This document shows, piece after piece, positions 19,730 to 30,100 of a stretch of 64,000 bases of DNA. The notes beneath the pieces are model-generated. The model saw only the letters and a program-made list of their open reading frames with translations. It searched no databases and was not told where the DNA came from. The translations under genes were made by a program, and so were the position numbers. The stretch covers positions 54,316 through 118,315 of the forward strand of contig WELA01010568.1 in NCBI GenBank assembly GCA_009602735.1, written 5' to 3'. Each line of letters begins with the position of its first letter. The first letter of the stretch is position 1. Source of the DNA: Mesotaenium endlicherianum (Eukaryota > Streptophyta > Zygnematophyceae > Zygnematales > Mesotaeniaceae).

Positions 19730-22700
19730 GCCAGGAGCCTACCACCCCAAGACCCACTTCACGAGAAGGCAACACGCCAAGTGAGGTGGAGACCCCCGTT
19801 GAAGACGACGTTCCAGCCCCAATGAGTTTGAGAGGTTACCTTGGAGGAGAGAAGGTCCACATCTTGGTGGATAGCGGAGCTCAAGGCAACTTCATTGCTG
19901 CAGATTTTGCCACCAAGCACGGTATTACTATGCGAACTCTTGACCACGACGAGGAGATTATGATGCCCGATGGATTCTCCTATACTACCCCTTCCAAGAA
20001 GACGTACCCCTTGGCACTCTCTATCAAGTCCTTCAAGGATAGAGTAGTGTTCTCCCCCATGCAATTGGGCAAGTACGACGTCATCCTAGGGACGCCTTGG
20101 TTGACCAAGCACAACCCCCAAGTTGATTGGAGGACCGGTACTATCAAGATCAAGAATGACATCACTTCAAGAATCTGTATTTTGCGCGCAATCCAGAATA
20201 TCCAGACCCAAGACATCCAGAAGCCGGCACACGAGATACTATTGTCCGCCCTCCAACTCAAGAGACTTGTGAGGAAGGGACACGAGCTTCTTTTGGCCTT
20301 GATCACGCCAAAAGACATCAAGAAAGACATCGAGAGTCAAGAAGGCAGCCCCGTTCCCAAGGAGATACAAGAAGTCTTAGAGGACTACAAAGAAGTGTTC
20401 TCCCCGGAATTGCCCAAGGGCCTACCCCCCAAAAGATTCGTAGACCACAAGATAGAGTTGGAGCCCGGAAGCAAGCCCATCTCTCGGCCTACGTTCAAAA
20501 TGTCATACACGGAGCTAGACGAAGTCAAGAAGCAAATCAAGGAGCTACTGGAGCATGGCTTCATTCGACCTAGCAAGTCGCCATTTGGAGCCCCGGTGCT
20601 ATTTGTCAAGAAGAAAGATGGTACCTTGAGGATGTGTGTGGACTATCGCGCCCTCAACAAGATCACCATCAAGAATCGATACCCGCTGCCGCGCATGGAT
20701 GAGCTCATGGACCGGCTGGTTGGAGCCAAGTACTTCACGAAGATTGACTTACGGAGCGGCTACCACCAGATTCGCATCGCAGAACCGGACATAGAGAAGA
20801 CGGCATTCAGGACAAGATATGGACATTTTGAGTTCATGGTCCTGCCATTTGGACTCACCAACGCGCCAGCAACTTTCATGACTATGATGAACACCATATT
20901 TCAGCCCATGTTGGACAGATTTGTGGTGGTATTCATCGATGACATCCTTATCTACAGCAAGACCCTTGAAGAGCATGCGAGACACTTGAAAGAAGTCCTT
21001 GAAGTATTGAAGCAAAACAAGCTATTTGCGAAGGAGTCAAAGTGCGAGTTTGCCAAACAAGAAGTGGAGTTCCTAGGTCTCCACGTGACTGCTGATGGCA
21101 TCAAGATGGACCCCAAGAAGACCACGGTGGTGGAGGAATGGCCAACCCCCACGACCAAGAAAGAACTCCAGTCATTCTTGGGATTTGCCAATTGGTACAG
21201 AAAATTCATCCAAGGCTTCTCGCACATAGCAGCCCCCCTGACAGATCTACTCAAGAAGGACAGGCTATATACATGGACCGAGAAAGAGGAAGAGGCATTT
21301 CAAGAGTTAAAGCGAAGATTGACCACATCCCCGGTGCTCACACTCCCAAGTCCAAACCCAGATTGGCCCTTCCACGTCATCACCGATGCATCTTCCTATG
21401 CAATAGGAGCAATCCTGCTTCAAGACCAAGGCAAGGGACTGCAGCCCATCGCCTACGAGTCAAGGAAGCTAAATCCAGCCGAGCAAAATTATACAACCAC
21501 GGAGCGAGAGGCATTGGCGATTGTACATGCCTTGAAGGTTTGGCGCTGCTACGTTGAAGGACGCAAAGTACTGGTCACCACGGACCACGAGGCGTTAAAG
21601 CACCTCCAAACGCAGCCGTATCTCTCAAGGAGACAAGCAAGATGGAGCGGATACTTGCAACAATACAACATCACGATTCAGTACCAGCCCGGCAAGACAA
21701 ACCCGGCTGACCCCCTCTCAAGACTGCAATTAAATGCAGTGATGGTATCCCTGAAGACAGATCTGGAAGCTCGATTTTCAGCCGCCTATGAAAGAGACCC
21801 TTACTACAAGAACGGAGAAGCAGCCTTGGACCCATGCAAGAAGCAAGAAGGCAATTATTGGGTGAGGCAAGATACGGGCCAGAGATGTGTTCCTAATGAC
21901 ATAGACCTCCGGCTCTTGCTTCTACGAGAAGCACACGACAACCCTCTTGGAGGACACTTTGGAATCCTAAGGACCACGGGCGTTCTAGCTAGGACTTATT
22001 GTTGGCCAGGCATGTCTAAGCAAGTCAAGGAGTACTGCAGGAGCTGTGACACATGCCAAAGAATCAAGCCATCATCGCAAAAGGCGGGAGGACTCCTCCA
22101 ACCACTACCAATCCCCGAAAGACAATGGACGGACATCTCAATGGACCTTATCGTGGACTTGCCCGTGACACCTCGAGGCCATAATGCAATACTCACGGCG
22201 GTGGACAGACTTACCAAGATGGCTCATTTTATTCCCACGACGACTAAGGCTACAGCACCACAACTTGCAAGACTCATCTTTGACAACATCTTCCGACTCC
22301 ATGGACTACCATCAAGAATTGTGTCAGATAGAGATCCAAGATTCACAAGCCATTTCTGGAAAAATCTCTTCAAGAACTTGGGTACATCGCTGGATATGTC
22401 TACTGCCTACCACCCACAATCAGATGGGCAAACCGAGCGTATGAATCGTACCCTAAAGACCTCTCTAAAGGCCTACGTGTCTACCCTCGAGCAAGACTGG
22501 GACATGTACTTGACCCCCCTCGAGTTTGCCTACAACAACACTACGCAGGCCTCTACCCAAGAGTCCCCATTCTTCCTCAACTATGGCTTCCATCCGACCA
22601 CGCCACTGAGCTTCACGGCTGGCCATGATGAAGTACCTGCAGCCACAGATTTTATGGAGACATTAGAAGCAGCCCTTACAGCAGCGAAGAAAGCTCTACA

Positions 22701-23316
22701 ACACGCGCAAGATGCTCAAGCAAGAGTGGCGAACAGATCCAGAAGAGAAATTACGTACAGAGTGGGTGACAACGTGTTACTATCATCCAAGAACATTTCC
22801 CTGAACAACAGGCCTGCCGGCAGCAAGTTCTCTCCCAAGTATTTGGGACCCTTCAAGATTATCCAGCAAGTCAACCCCGTTGCTTTCAAGCTAGAACTTC
22901 CCCAGACTATGCACATCGACCCCGTATTCCACGCTTCCCTCTTCAAGCCATATGTGCAACCCGACAACAAGTTCCCAGGACGTGTGACAACCCCACCAGC
23001 CCCAACAATAGTGGATGATCATTTGGAGTACGAAGTGGAAGACATAGTGGCTATGAGAAATTTCAGGAGACAGCAGCAATACTTGATCAAGTGGAAAGGA
23101 TATCCAGATTCGGAGAATAGTTGGGTGGCGGCGCACTACCTTGACAAAGTTCAGAGAAAGTTGAAGCGCTTCCATGCCGCCAACCCCCATCTTGGACCAG
23201 CCCCAAGTCTCTCTACTAGAAGCCCGAAGACTTCAGGGAGGCAGCCTGCCACCATCAAGAAGCAGCAGAAGACCCCTTGGAGGCAGCCTGCAAGAACAAG
23301 AAAGAGGAAAAATTGA
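19651..23316 (+). CDS. pol: Element 2 Pol: protease, RT, RNase H, integrase, chromodomain
   Basis: Open for 1221 codons, probably made as a Gag-Pol fusion by -1 frameshifting at 19708; the Met at 19651 need not be used. Aspartic protease [10 protein letters not shown] with Asp near residue 74. RT about 215-430, catalytic FIDD ([10 protein letters not shown]) near 430. RNase H with [12 protein letters not shown] near 579 and TTDHEAL. Integrase zinc finger [10 protein letters not shown]...CRSCDTCQ near 761-800; catalytic D about 832, D 893 and E 929, the last two in D-X35-E spacing. Chromodomain about 1126-1180 ([23 protein letters not shown]), which places it among chromoviruses and probably directs integration to marked chromatin. 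No damage is visible. Confidence 0.96.
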   Translation: MLLLQGKGPSCTFMPQKVVKKRTAPVGQEPTTPRPTSREGNTPSEVETPVEDDVPAPMSLRGYLGGEKVHILVDSGAQGNFIAADFATKHGITMRTLDHDEEIMMPDGFSYTTPSKKTYPLALSIKSFKDRVVFSPMQLGKYDVILGTPWLTKHNPQVDWRTGTIKIKNDITSRICILRAIQNIQTQDIQKPAHEILLSALQLKRLVRKGHELLLALITPKDIKKDIESQEGSPVPKEIQEVLEDYKEVFSPELPKGLPPKRFVDHKIELEPGSKPISRPTFKMSYTELDEVKKQIKELLEHGFIRPSKSPFGAPVLFVKKKDGTLRMCVDYRALNKITIKNRYPLPRMDELMDRLVGAKYFTKIDLRSGYHQIRIAEPDIEKTAFRTRYGHFEFMVLPFGLTNAPATFMTMMNTIFQPMLDRFVVVFIDDILIYSKTLEEHARHLKEVLEVLKQNKLFAKESKCEFAKQEVEFLGLHVTADGIKMDPKKTTVVEEWPTPTTKKELQSFLGFANWYRKFIQGFSHIAAPLTDLLKKDRLYTWTEKEEEAFQELKRRLTTSPVLTLPSPNPDWPFHVITDASSYAIGAILLQDQGKGLQPIAYESRKLNPAEQNYTTTEREALAIVHALKVWRCYVEGRKVLVTTDHEALKHLQTQPYLSRRQARWSGYLQQYNITIQYQPGKTNPADPLSRLQLNAVMVSLKTDLEARFSAAYERDPYYKNGEAALDPCKKQEGNYWVRQDTGQRCVPNDIDLRLLLLREAHDNPLGGHFGILRTTGVLARTYCWPGMSKQVKEYCRSCDTCQRIKPSSQKAGGLLQPLPIPERQWTDISMDLIVDLPVTPRGHNAILTAVDRLTKMAHFIPTTTKATAPQLARLIFDNIFRLHGLPSRIVSDRDPRFTSHFWKNLFKNLGTSLDMSTAYHPQSDGQTERMNRTLKTSLKAYVSTLEQDWDMYLTPLEFAYNNTTQASTQESPFFLNYGFHPTTPLSFTAGHDEVPAATDFMETLEAALTAAKKALQHAQDAQARVANRSRREITYRVGDNVLLSSKNISLNNRPAGSKFSPKYLGPFKIIQQVNPVAFKLELPQTMHIDPVFHASLFKPYVQPDNKFPGRVTTPPAPTIVDDHLEYEVEDIVAMRNFRRQQQYLIKWKGYPDSENSWVAAHYLDKVQRKLKRFHAANPHLGPAPSLSTRSPKTSGRQPATIKKQQKTPWRQPARTRKRKN
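19708..19743 (+). promoter_or_regulatory. Programmed -1 ribosomal frameshift signal between gag and pol
   Basis: The heptamer A AAA AAC (19708-19714) lies in the correct zero-frame phase (codons AAA AAC of gag). After ten bases comes a perfect 7-bp stem GGTAGGC (19725-19731) / GCCTACC (19737-19743) with loop CAGGA. The gag TAG lies inside the 5' arm. Pol is in the -1 frame relative to gag. The same heptamer and stem are kept in element 1 (10102-10137). The spacer is slightly longer than the usual 5-9 bases. Confidence 0.75.
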
Positions 23317-24100
23317 CATTAGACACTCTTCTCTTCTCGCAGTTTCTGGACAGAAAACTAAAACTGCTACTGGTAATAGGTCTCTGCATAATAAATTCTG
23401 AAAATTTACCTGGCTGTAGTCCATGAGTAGCCGGTCATTTAGAGTCCAAGTTTGCTCAATTTGGAGCACTGGTGAGAGAGATATGATGCTCTAAGTAGAA
23501 GGGGGTCAGGCTGCTGGCATTGTTAGGGCAGAATATGCCTTCTGACATTGTGCCTTCCCCTGAACTTGGAATGCTTGAAACTCAAGACTCTGGTAGAACA
23601 TCTTACAGCGCCCAGTTTGAGACTTAGTTTGCAGGGTTTGGAGAAGTATAGAAGGACTTATGATTTGCAGAAGTTTCTGCACAGATTTGGAGGAGTGCCT
23701 ACTCTCTCAGCTCTCAACGACACTCCAGAAATTAGAATGCTCTCAAATTTGGTGACCNNNNNNNNNNNNNNNNNNNNNNNNNNNNNNGACGCGATCCGTC
23801 TGGCACTCAAATTTTCAGATTTGGAGCAGTTCTGTGGCCGCTATGAATTTTTGAATCTGTGGCAGATTTTTGGCCAACTTGTACAATTTTCTTTATCATT
23901 AAGGAGTAGGCTAGCCAATAAGGTCACACCACCTACGACATTGCCTAGTCTACCTTACATGTGTAGCACCTGACTTGGCGCCTTTGACTAGTCCTCTTCA
24001 CATGTGTGGCATCTGACTTGAAACTGTTGACTAGTTTGCTCCACATGTGTAAGACCTGACTTGACGCGCCGAGACGTCGCTTTTTCTATCGGGGGGGTGA
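23317..24100 (+). other. Element 2 3' untranslated region with a 30-N gap
   Basis: No coding motifs. N run at 23758-23787. Element 1 has only about 14 bases between the matching flanks (GGTGACC and GACGCG), so the gap size is a placeholder. Confidence 0.85.
24091..24100 (+). other. Polypurine tract of element 2
   Basis: GGGGGGGTGA immediately before the 3' LTR, identical to element 1. Confidence 0.88.
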
Positions 24101-24603
24101 TGTAGTGATTTGAGTTATTATATATTAGTTTGCATATATTTTAATGTTTTCAAATATATTTGGAGTAGTATTGTGTGGAGTCAAGTGTGAATAGGTACTC
24201 TAGTAACTTGGTTCATGTCCTTTGAACCTTCCAAGGCATTTTCGAAGTTAGAGGAAAGACCTAGAAGAACTCCATGTGGCAAAAGTCAGATGTGCCATTT
24301 TTAGGTCAAAAGGACATGTGTACATTATTCTAGAAAGAGGTGGCAAGTTTTGGGATGTGTTGGGTGCCAACACATCAACATACACCTTCCTAGAAATTAC
24401 TTATGTAGCAAGTATATAAACAAGAGCTAGAACATAGAAAGACATTCCAGAATCACTCTTGTACTTGCCAAAATCCAGAAATATATTAACTTTCAAGAAG
24501 CCATCTCTCTTTCAAGAAGCTACCACTTGTGTTCAAAGATCCTTGTCTTGAATAGATAAAGTATTCTGTTTTACTAAGTACTTTATCTATCTGTTTCACT
24601 ACA
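24101..24603 (+). repeat. 3' LTR of element 2
   Basis: 503 bases. About four substitutions from the 5' LTR, all in the first 150 bases. Confidence 0.95.
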
Positions 24604-24608
24604 AGAGC
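24604..24608. repeat. Target-site duplication AGAGC, right copy
   Basis: Pairs with 17904-17908. Confidence 0.9.
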
Positions 24609-27119
24609 TCTTCACTGCTCGACTGGGCTTACTTAATTCTTCACTGAGAGCTTTACTTGTTAAGACTACTCTTGCTATCAACAATTTGACAATTGAGACT
24701 TCTGAGAACTTGGAAACTAACACAGCACTCACCATTTTAAGTGACCCTCGCACGCTTGTGGCGTTTGACCCAAATCTGTGCTAATCTCCTAACAGATTCT
24801 ATTCTGCAGCTCTCTACTTTCTACCAGCGAGATCCTCTCTTGGGAACTCCTGAGGTCTAACCTGTCTATGATACACTTTAGAACGAAATCTACCAGCGTT
24901 GGCAGAAGCGTGGCGTCTCGGCTCTTCTATGGCCTTTGGAACTCCTCCTTCTTCGTGCTCCTTCTGTTCCTTCAGCTTCCTTTGACAACGATGCGGGCAA
25001 GAATGAGGCAGCTTCAGGCAGGACTCGTGCCTTTCACAGGCACCACACATTATCCTCTCTCGAGAACGCCAGTGCTTAGTCACAGTGCTTAGCTTGCATG
25101 CCGTCCTTACTTAGCAGCTCTCACACAGCTTAGGAGTTGTCATTCAGCATGCATGCATGCCTTGGGATTGTCGCGCGTGACTGCTTAGCCTTTCAGCTGA
25201 CAATCATACCTATGTGGCTGGCTGGCAGCATTTAGGATGAACGCTCAAGCCGTGACTAGTCACCTAAGGGTCTTGGCCGAGGTGGCACACAACGCCTCTG
25301 CAGCATTTCTGCGGTACTTGGCTTTAGATAGCCAATTGATCAGTACCTTTCCGGGCACTTGTTGGTTCCATACCCCTTGCCTTTTGGCCGACTACTCCGT
25401 CCAAATCCCCATCCATCCCTGGGTGTGGGTTTGACGTGTCATGACCGCTTTGACAGTGATAACGACTTTGACATGACCGTTGACTGAGATAACTCGGTCC
25501 TTTGGTCGGTGAGTCAACACTGACTTCTCGTACCTGGGCGGCCGTGGCTTGCGCTGTGCGTGCGGCACCGTCAAGTGAATAGCAGTCGCGACACCTACAA
25601 CATGAGATGCTTAAAATTGTTGGCGATTTTGAGGGCAGACCACAATTAAGGGCCAAACCTCTGCCCTACAGCGTAGCTTTTGTTCATGCCAGTACTAAAC
25701 GAGGAAGTTTGAGGCGGTGCAGTAATAATAAACGCCTGAATAGGTCTGCTAGGTCCCCGCAAATTGCTCATCATAAGCCTTTTCTTGCTGGTGTGGTTTG
25801 CACCTGTTTTATAGTGTTCTTGAGGAACAACCTCTCTCAAATATTTTCCATGGTAATAGGACAGACTGAAACTATGTGTTCCAAGTCAACTTCATTTGCT
25901 ATATGGATCGCGCTAAGAACATTCAACGGCTTGAAGCCGATATATATACCACATAAAGAGAATGCCAAAAGCCACTTTAGGTCATGTGAATTCACTCGCT
26001 TGGGTAGCGATGTATTTACTCGCTTATCAGGGAACAAAAGTCATACTCCTTCGATCGAGGTCCAAGAAGTCTGACCTCTAGGGGCCGACAGATAGAATAA
26101 GTCACAAAACAAGCTAACTCAGATTAGTGGTCTACATGGCAGACTTCAAATCATTCATAATGCCAATTTGGTCCATTGACAAACTATGTGGCAAACAGGG
26201 GCACACAAATAATTGCACGACAACATTATTTTGAGCGATGGGAATAACACTCTCCACAATGTGTTTGGGGAGGTGGATACGAAGTAAGCGCCGTCCCGTC
26301 TGCTGGGTCCCCCACCTTCAGCTTTGCTGGGTCTTAGTGCAGCAATCCCAGCCAACGCTTTTGCAGCAGTTGACAACACCTCGTCAATCGCGTCCAAAGT
26401 GGCGCAAACGAGACGAAGAGCTGTTCAGAAAAAGTATGTACTTGTCGTGCAGATGTCTCTCCTGAAAATTTAAGTGCCTGATGTGTTTCTTCCGTTTGCA
26501 CACCAATGACAACATCGACCTGTGACCAAACTGACGGCTTGTAGTTGACGTGTGTTACAAACTTAAGCATTATGCTTTGTTGGCGGCTCCCCATCTTGGT
26601 TACCTATGTCGCGTTGCTAGCTTCTTGAGCGCCAGGGATGTTACGATCTGTTGCTGAGGTAGTGTTTATCTTCCATGAATTGCACGCCACCTTTGAAGCT
26701 GCTGTTGTTTCAAAATATAGTATATCTGATTCAGTATCGTGGTGCTCTCTTCTCCTTTGCTTTACTTTTGTTACTTAAGTCTTCCACCAGTTTGAGTCTG
26801 GGCCACAGCAATTCAAAATAAAGACAGGCTGAAGTGGAAGTTGAGAGGCACTGGAGAAGCCAAATTGGCAGTGTCAATAAGAAGCTAGTGGCCAATGCAT
26901 GTACAGATATGCTGCCTCCATGCTTCTGCAACCCAAGTTTCCTGAATGGCCTAACAAGCATGCCAAACAATTGCGGACTTGCGGAATTGCAGAACTGCAG
27001 AAGGACGGGTTGCTACTATGCGTAACTGTAGTACCTATACATGTGTGATGGGATGAGTGGAAGTCACGTGCCCACCTCAGATACATGCTACAGCAACATC
27101 CTAGACCCCTGGCTTGCCT
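24609..27119. other. No gene recognised; rest of element A leader/LTR and intergenic DNA
   Basis: The left part must be element A sequence upstream of its gag, because the target site of element 2 is inside it. An 89-codon Cys/Arg-rich minus ORF (25083-24814) has no recognisable motif. At 25430-25520 there are five TTGAC motifs within about 90 bases. A 155-codon plus ORF (25607-26074) has no recognisable domain. The part nearest 27119 should include the 3' UTR of the GGTase gene. No element boundary was found. Confidence 0.5.
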
Positions 27120-30100
27120 CTACTCTAAGTCCAGTGCTTCAGCTCTGACGCCATTGCTGCCAGCAACAGCTTCAACAGAAGGGCGCGCCCACAGCCCTGC
27201 GGATCGACAGGAAATGCCAAGTGGCGCGTGCAAAGGTTGGAGGAAGGCTTCCCCAAGCAAGCATAGGCCGCATAGGCCATAGAAGGAATGCAGGACGTCG
27301 GGGTAGCTGTTGGGCCACTTGCTGAATCCACCTATGTGCTGCACAAACCCAAACACCATTCACGCATGTTACACATGGGAAAGGGTTGACGGAAGAGGGT
27401 GCAGTATGCCACAGGATAGGGACAATGTAAAACGGGAGAATGCGGCAAGCTTACTAGCCAGCTTGCGTGCATGGTATGTGGTTACGGCAAATGGACGACG
27501 AGCACACGAAAGCACCGCATGCGTTATGATGACAACAGGCAGAGTCTCCTGAACAGACTCTCATGACGGGTATCCAGAGAAAACGGGTGTTGTTAATCGA
27601 ACTCACAGATGGGTGTACGGCACAAATGGGGAACGGCATGCCTCCTGTGACTGCATACCTCTGAAGATAAATGATCATGCTTGCAATGCACACTGAAGCC
27701 CCTCTTGCTCCCTTCCCTACCCTTCCTCCCTCCCCACCCCCTCTCACAGTGCCAACATGACAGATGTGCTATGAACATGTGCTTATGAACTTCCCAAAAA
27801 AATAAGGAGTGCAGATAAATAGGAAGAAAGCCAATAGCAAATTCCCACTAGATCTTTTCTACAGAAGGATCCTCGACCTGTTCGGGCACACCTTTAAAAG
27901 CCGACAAATTGGGCCAGGCAAGAAAACAATCACAGGGGGCTGAAGTTGCATGCATGTGTTAGCAGATGAGGCGCATGCAGACAAACTTTTGAATGCGCGC
28001 TTTTTCACGCACGAGTAAGACGTTCTAACACTTAAAGACAACTATGGTGAACACTTTGCAATGCCCACCTCCTTCAAACACACGCACAAATACACGCACA
28101 CACACCCACACACACAAAAGCGTGCGCGCACATGCCCCCGCATTCTAGAGCAAGCGATTGAGAGGTTGGCCATGAGCTAGCGTCAGATCCTGGTGAACCT
28201 CAGTAAGAAGCTGGAGCTCCCGCCGGGAGGAGAAGGGGAGGGGGCCTGGGGGGGGAGGGCTTGAACGAGCATGGGATGGACGGGCGGATGTGACGATACA
28301 GGAGCAAGTGAGAGTGCGGAGCATACCGGGTTCTGGCAGGCGCATAGGAAGGTGCGCAGCTTGTTGCGGTCAATCAGGTCGACGTGGCCCAGCATTTCCA
28401 GCGTCGCCCCTATCCTGCTCAGGCGCAAGACCTCAACATGCACACTTTTGCATGTGGATGCATGCACGCATGCTGCCGCACTCGCGTGCGCGATGGGCAC
28501 CAGTGTTGCTGCTGGGTATGTGTGTGGTGAGAGGCACAGGCTGCCGCCGCTTCTGGCGCTGCCTACACGTGCAACGGGTCATAGAGTATGGCGGACCAGC
28601 AAGCAGGCGAGGTAGGAAGAGATGGAAGGCGGACTGAGAGAGAGAGAGAGAGGCGCGCACTTCAACAAATCCGAGGGGCAGGGGCACAGCAGCGTCGGCT
28701 CAGCAGGCTTTGAGTGCTTGCTGCTTGCCATCCGCCAAGGCACTCGAGCCCCCGCCGACAGAAGGGCAGGGAAGCGAGTGGGAGCAGGCTCACCAGAAGC
28801 CATAGCAGGCGTCGGAGGGCTTGTTGCAGCGCCCGTGGAAACCGCCGTCGCCCTCACCTTGCCTCTGCAACCCATTACACGTCGCTTGCAGCAACGACAC
28901 CTTCAGCTATGACACACCTTCAGCTTGTGACAGAGTAGGAGGTGCAAGCTGCACGCAGAGGCAATGGCCCGTGACACGTGGCACTGGGCCAATCTCGTCT
29001 TCTCTTCCTCCGCAGTTACGACCTGCCGCAAGCAGCAGATGCCACGCAGGAGGTTCCTGTCCCCGTCCCCCTCGCATGCAGAGCCTGACTCCTGGAGAGA
29101 CCGTTTCTCCTGGACTGAGTGCCAAAGAATGGCTGGGGGGCACAGTACTAGCAGGTCTATACGCAGCGGTGCAGCCACATGGCAGATAGTGCGCAAGCAA
29201 GTCTGCCATCGACTTGTTTCTGCCACGCCTTTTTACCATACACATGGCCACAGCTCCCTGGGACGCGCTGCCGGCAGCGCGCGCGCAGCTGCTGTCGCAC
29301 TCACTTGATGAGGGGTGCACAGAGCTGGGGGCATGCGATAATCTGTTTGGAAACGTTGGACAGACACGCACCTCACACGAGAGACGTCCCGTCCAAAGAA
29401 ACGGGGGATAACAATGACACTGACGCAATAACTGCGGCAGGGGGGGGGAGGACACAGAGACCTGCATGCACCAGCCCACCAGGGTGAGGTGATTCAGCTG
29501 CCAGTTGTTGTCCTCTGTGCCGGATGACCGCGAGCGCGAGGGCGACGGTGACGGCGGAGGCGGACGGCCCAGCCTCCCCATCAGCTTCAGGGTGGCCACC
29601 GCGCAGTACGTGCTGCCACCTGCGCGCGCACGCGCCACGCAGGCGTGGCCAGGCACCTCGTGAGTGAAATCGGCTCCCTTGCGTGGCCATGGAGCCTGTG
29701 CTCCCTCCCAAGCCTATCCTCAAGCACGTCCGTCACAGCTCCCGGCTTGCATCACAGCACCCAACGGCGTGCACTGGAGCTAGAAACCAGGAAGAACTCC
29801 GCATACGTTGCATACATCGCGCGCATGCACATGCACGCCACATCATCACGCTCGTCACCTCACCACGCCTTGCACAGTGACAATAGACCTCCTCCTCTGT
29901 CAACTGTCACGCTCGAGCACGCAGATGAGAAGGAAGCATGCGTAGGGGAGGTGGGTACAGAAGGGGCTAGGGGGGGTCTTTAGCGGGGTGGGGAGGTTTA
30001 CTTACCATGCGACTCAAGGCCGGGATTGAGACCAAATCCGCCATCAAATGTCTGCACTCACCACACACAAGAGAGGCAGCCATTCATGACTGCAGCCCAA

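Larger units (their letters stand above)
17909..24603 (+). mobile_element. Chromovirus element 2: young Ty3/gypsy element with intact gag and pol
   Basis: LTRs of 503 bases each (17909-18411, 24101-24603), flanked by AGAGC duplications (17904-17908, 24604-24608). PBS, gag, pol with protease, RT, RNase H, integrase and chromodomain, and a polypurine tract are all present. The two LTRs differ at only about four positions by eye, so the insertion is recent. The only flaw is a 30-N gap in the 3' untranslated region. This copy may still be mobile, and it could act in trans on element 1. Confidence 0.95.
6250..25100 (-). mobile_element. Element A: LTR retroelement encoding a DNMT3-like methyltransferase, host to two nested insertions
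   Basis: Minus-strand order: 5' leader, Gag (17639-16164), zinc knuckles, protease (about 15460-15060), methyltransferase (about 14800-14358 then 8381-7694), coiled-coil/acidic tail (7681-6464), LTR. RT, RNase H and integrase are absent. Chromovirus element 1 (8382-14352) sits inside the methyltransferase gene and element 2 (17909-24603) sits in the leader. Element B (52574-58499) is a second copy: the leader blocks at 17650-17850 and 52850-53030 align, as do Gag, protease and methyltransferase. The right boundary is uncertain; 25100 is a guess. Confidence 0.75.

Noticed and set aside
25607-26074. 155-codon plus ORF as a gene
   Set aside because: No recognisable domain, no splice context, and composition like the surrounding non-coding DNA.
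28080-28125. CA-rich repeat as a possible regulatory or CRISPR-like array
   Set aside because: A simple (CA)n-type microsatellite inside a GGTase intron; no spacer-repeat order.
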